A DNA stretch of 64,000 nt from Khoudiadiopia massiliensis (GTDB lineage: Bacteria; Bacillota; Clostridia; Tissierellales; Peptoniphilaceae), in the NCBI GenBank assembly GCA_900290095.1, contig OKQS01000005.1, positions 1 to 64,000 on the forward strand, written 5' to 3'. The position numbers and the translations under genes are program-made. Below, one piece after another: positions 62,980-64,000 of the stretch (positions are counted from its first letter, which is position 1; the number at the start of each line of letters is the position of its first letter). The notes beneath the pieces were generated by a model that did no database searches, was not told where the DNA came from, and saw only the letters and a list, made by a program, of their open reading frames with translations.

Positions 62980-63666
62980 ATGTCTATTACTGAATTATTA
63001 AAAATTTCAAAAGAATTTAATTATATATATGAAATGATGCCTGAATGGTTGAAACCTAAGCTTTATGTACGCTTGTTTAAAAAGGGTGAGGTTATTCATG
63101 ATAAAGATGAGCAGATAGACTATTTTGGAATTCTTTGCACCGGCACTGTAAAAATTGTCAATGCTTTTGAAAATGGCAGTATTTATTTAATTCAAAATAA
63201 TAAACCAATAGATTTTATCGGAGAAGTGGCTTTGGTTTCCGGTTTTAAAAAAAGTAGTGTCAGAATAGTGGCTATTGAAGATTCTTATGCAGTATTCATG
63301 TCAGCTAGTGATTGTATACGTTTTTTTGAAGAGAATTTTGATTTTTATAAACTTGTTACAAAAAAGATATCACAAAAGCTGTATATGAATTCATACAAGC
63401 ATGGAGTTTCTTTATCTTATCCATCTAAATTTATATTAGCTAAATATATTATTGAAAAGTACGAACGAGACTCACGAAAATGCTTACGTATTCTAGAAAC
63501 GAGAGAAACCATTGCTGAAGCAACAGGTGTTAATATACGTACATTAAATCGTGCCGTTAAAGAATTGCTTGAAGATAAGTTAATTAACATAGATCGTGGA
63601 AAAATATACGTTAATATAGATAGCATTCAGAGTTTAAAATATTGGCTATTGAATAATGATGAATAA
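62980..63666 (+). CDS. Crp/Fnr-family transcriptional regulator
   Basis: This 228-residue protein has an N-terminal cyclic-nucleotide-type beta-roll (about 25-125; LFKKGEVIHDKDEQIDYFGIL) and a C-terminal HTH (ETIAEATGVNIRTLNRAVKEL). It lacks the cysteine set of an Fnr oxygen-sensing cluster, so small-molecule sensing is more likely. It closes the membrane-gene run and is the best candidate to bind the dyad at 60.9 kb. Confidence 0.9.
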   Translation: MSITELLKISKEFNYIYEMMPEWLKPKLYVRLFKKGEVIHDKDEQIDYFGILCTGTVKIVNAFENGSIYLIQNNKPIDFIGEVALVSGFKKSSVRIVAIEDSYAVFMSASDCIRFFEENFDFYKLVTKKISQKLYMNSYKHGVSLSYPSKFILAKYIIEKYERDSRKCLRILETRETIAEATGVNIRTLNRAVKELLEDKLINIDRGKIYVNIDSIQSLKYWLLNNDE

Positions 63667-63696
63667 AATCACGTATGTTTAAATATTAATGTTAAG

Positions 63697-63740
63697 TAGC
63701 CAGAACAGCAGTATTTTTTTGTTTACTGTTTGTCATGGCT
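63697..63740. terminator. Weak hairpin between Crp/Fnr gene and the right-edge gene
   Basis: TAGCCA and TGGCTA arms with an inner ACAG/CTGT and a T-run in the loop, in a convergent gap. Only a modest terminator candidate. Confidence 0.35.
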
Positions 63741-63750
63741 ATGAAATATA

Positions 63751-64000
63751 TCAGTTTTCCATATTCCTCAAATGTAGATAAACGGTATTTATAGAGATGC
63801 CAAGCTCTTTAGCCACTATTTCAATTGAGTTTTTGATTTTAAAAACATTTTTTTTATAAAGGGCGGCTATAATAGTTTTGTTTAGTTGTGAGGGTGGAAT
63901 GGTCTTGTTTTTTGAAATTTGTACTTTAACTTCTTTTACAATTTGCTCAATATTGTCCTCAAAGTTATCTTTAAAATCTTCAGACCTAATGTTCTGATCG
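63751..64000 (-). CDS. C-terminal fragment of a regulator with Fis-type HTH (sigma-54 activator-like)
   Basis: A minus-strand frame runs in from the right edge and stops at 63751-63753, giving 82 residues. It contains IPPSQLNKTIIAALYKKN and ends IVAKELGISINTVYLHLRN, a helix-turn-helix like the C-terminus of sigma-54-dependent activators that sense organic substrates. The central ATPase domain is beyond the edge, so the class is a best guess. Confidence 0.5.
   Translation of the reverse strand, partial: DQNIRSEDFKDNFEDNIEQIVKEVKVQISKNKTIPPSQLNKTIIAALYKKNVFKIKNSIEIVAKELGISINTVYLHLRNMEN

Overview
The window looks like chromosome from a strictly anaerobic, low-GC Bacillota of the Clostridia/Tissierellia type. 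The evidence is strong AGGAGG-type ribosome binding sites, frequent TTG/GTG starts, TTGACA/TATAAT promoters, and a full set of purine-fermentation and selenium-molybdenum hydroxylase genes. I cannot name a genus. No rRNA, tRNA or CRISPR array was seen.

Left part (about 0.3-34.4 kb, moderate GC): one large purine-catabolism island. It holds two NCS2 purine permeases, guanine deaminase, the molybdate importer modABC, and molybdenum-cofactor genes (moaA, moaC, a MOSC protein, a MoeA/MogA-like protein, mogA). A GntR/FCD regulator then faces a well-formed dpaL promoter. The catabolic run dpaL-ygeW-ygeY-ygfK-ssnA-permease-xdhABC-hydA-xdh follows. Maturation genes come next: yqeC, a mocA-yqeB fusion and an xdhC-family gene. 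A convergent selenium block closes the region: selD, yedF, a DUF3343 gene and a class V aminotransferase. Inferred flow: import purine, deaminate and hydroxylate it with molybdenum enzymes that carry labile selenium, open the rings, and finish through 2,3-diaminopropionate and a carbamoyl-transfer step.

Right part (about 34.5-64 kb, visibly AT-richer): accessory sugar and small-molecule modules. (1) 34.5-39.7 kb: a mannose-family PTS with a SIS-domain deglycase/isomerase and GntR-type regulation, including an unusual effector-domain-only partner. (2) 40.9-51.2 kb: a galactitol-family PTS with its own HPr, a two-subunit transketolase, two class II aldolase-family enzymes, a HAD phosphatase, a zinc alcohol dehydrogenase, a 2-hydroxyacid dehydrogenase and a SorC regulator, probably a pentitol or related polyol pathway. 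(3) 51.4-58.4 kb: a ribose-type ABC operon with rbsD, rbsK, a LacI regulator and an embedded alpha/beta-hydrolase. (4) 59.5-63.7 kb: an amidohydrolase divergent from two membrane proteins, a TauE/SafE-type transporter and a Crp/Fnr regulator, with a perfect dyad between the divergent genes.

Two decayed copies of one ISL3-like element, in the same orientation, bracket modules 2 and 3. A broken LUD-domain gene lies beside the first copy. The left edge carries the end of an IS3/IS150-type element. The right edge cuts through a gene whose last 82 codons resemble the C-terminus of a sigma-54-type activator.
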